A stretch of DNA of 23,292 nucleotides from positions 1 through 23,292 of the forward strand of contig JAJFHC010000252.1 in NCBI GenBank assembly GCA_021775835.1, in the 5' to 3' direction. A model generated the notes under the pieces. The model was not told where the DNA came from. It worked only from the letters and a program-made list of their open reading frames with translations, and ran no database searches. Below are positions 22,698-23,292 of this stretch, piece after piece; the stretch's first letter is position 1; every line of letters begins with the position of its first letter. The position numbers and the translations under genes are program-made. The stretch comes from Hyphomicrobiales bacterium. GTDB taxonomy: Bacteria; Pseudomonadota; Alphaproteobacteria; Rhizobiales; JAJFHC01.

Positions 22698-23292
22698 ATG
22701 AGCAAAGCCGCTGAGAAACTGCAACACCACCCCACCTCCGCTGTTACACAGATCGACTGGACCAGGATAACATCGGATCTGGACGCTCAGGGGCACGCCG
22801 TGATCACGAACCTCATGGAACCCGGGCAATGCCAGTCCCTTGCGGGACTCTATCCACAAGAGGATCGTTTCCGCAGCCATGTGGTAATGCAGCGACACGG
22901 GTTCGGCCAGGGGGAGTACAAGTATTTTTCCTATCCTCTGCCGGATGTGATTTCCAACCTTCGGGCAAAACTCTATCCCTCACTGGCCGGGATCGCCAAC
23001 CAGTGGAATGCAGACATGAAGCGCCCCGAACGCTATCCGGAAGCACTCGACGACTTCCTCAAACGGTGTCACAGAGCGGGCCAGACCAGACCGACACCGC
23101 TTCTGCTGAGCTACGAGCCCGGAGACTACAATTGCCTCCATCAGGATCTCTACGGCGAGCACGTATTCCCGCTTCAGGTCGCCATACTCTTGTCCCGACC
23201 CGGTGAAGGTTTTACCGGCGGTGAGTTCGTTCTCACCGAACAGCGACCGCGCATGCAATCACGCGCCGAAGTTGTCAGCCTCGGCCAGGGTG
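22698..23292 (+). CDS. 2-oxoglutarate/Fe(II) oxygenase-like protein (3' end missing)
   Basis: 198 codons are visible and the frame runs off the window end. The start ATG has AGGAG nine bases upstream. A putative iron-binding HxD pair is His148/Asp150 in NCLHQDLYGEHVFPLQ, followed by VAILLSRPGEGFTGGEFVLTEQRPRMQSRAEVV, a double-stranded beta-helix pattern like that of the oxygenase group labelled COG3826 or PF09859. The second iron histidine and the 2-oxoglutarate arginine would lie beyond base 23292. The N-terminal part (MSKAAEKLQH onward) contains ITSDLDAQGHAVITNLMEPGQC, the usual opening strand before the core. It lies 79 bases after the M20 deacylase on the same strand and may be co-transcribed. 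The substrate is unknown; annotations as a DNA-damage oxygenase are not supported by anything seen here. Confidence 0.75.
   Translation, partial: MSKAAEKLQHHPTSAVTQIDWTRITSDLDAQGHAVITNLMEPGQCQSLAGLYPQEDRFRSHVVMQRHGFGQGEYKYFSYPLPDVISNLRAKLYPSLAGIANQWNADMKRPERYPEALDDFLKRCHRAGQTRPTPLLLSYEPGDYNCLHQDLYGEHVFPLQVAILLSRPGEGFTGGEFVLTEQRPRMQSRAEVVSLGQG

Noticed and set aside
1..23292. tRNA genes, CRISPR arrays, insertion sequences, phage or toxin-antitoxin genes
   Set aside because: Looked for on both strands by eye; no cloverleaf, regularly spaced repeat, transposase motif or small coupled toxin pair was seen.

Overview
The window looks like a chromosomal segment of an alphaproteobacterium, most likely Hyphomicrobiales (Rhizobiales). 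Pointers are the moderately high GC, a DUF992 exported protein, tandem exported caspase-like proteins, a short exported YkuD L,D-transpeptidase and a polyamine-type ABC transporter whose genes overlap by ATGA. This placement is inferred from gene types, not from a search. I found no tRNA, rRNA, CRISPR array, transposase or phage gene, and no gene-free stretch exceeds 300 bases once starts are corrected.

Left part (1-7593), housekeeping and envelope genes: the 3' end of an RlmB-type 23S rRNA methyltransferase (+); a small Arg/His/Tyr-rich exported protein (-); a YkuD L,D-transpeptidase (+); a DUF992 protein (-), which shares a perfect bidirectional terminator with the transpeptidase; two tandem exported caspase-SEL1-peptidoglycan-binding paralogues (-), the upstream one behind a CRP-like palindrome; and prfC, release factor 3 (-).

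Middle and right part (7717-22618), an amine-utilisation island almost entirely on the minus strand. In transcription order it holds a class III aminotransferase, a LuxR-type regulator, a PotG-PotH-PotI-PotF-type ABC transporter, an amidase-signature hydrolase, an acetylpolyamine amidohydrolase, and two tandem flavin/[4Fe-4S] amine dehydrogenases of the trimethylamine dehydrogenase family. A divergent M20 deacylase of ArgE type starts on the plus strand beyond the aminotransferase. A plausible reading is import of a polyamine-like or acylated amine, removal of acyl groups by the hydrolases, and loss of amino groups through the dehydrogenases and the aminotransferase. No aldehyde dehydrogenase and no electron-transfer flavoprotein, the usual partners, is present in the window.

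The most striking observation concerns the two dehydrogenases. Both keep the flavin-linking cysteine and the iron-sulfur cysteines. Both carry Gln61/Trp264/Asp355 in place of the trimethylamine aromatic bowl, a profile I recall from histamine dehydrogenase. Each has lost a different member of the Tyr-His-Asp catalytic triad: one has Cys267 for Asp, the other Lys175 for His. The window ends inside a 2-oxoglutarate/Fe(II) oxygenase-like gene (+).
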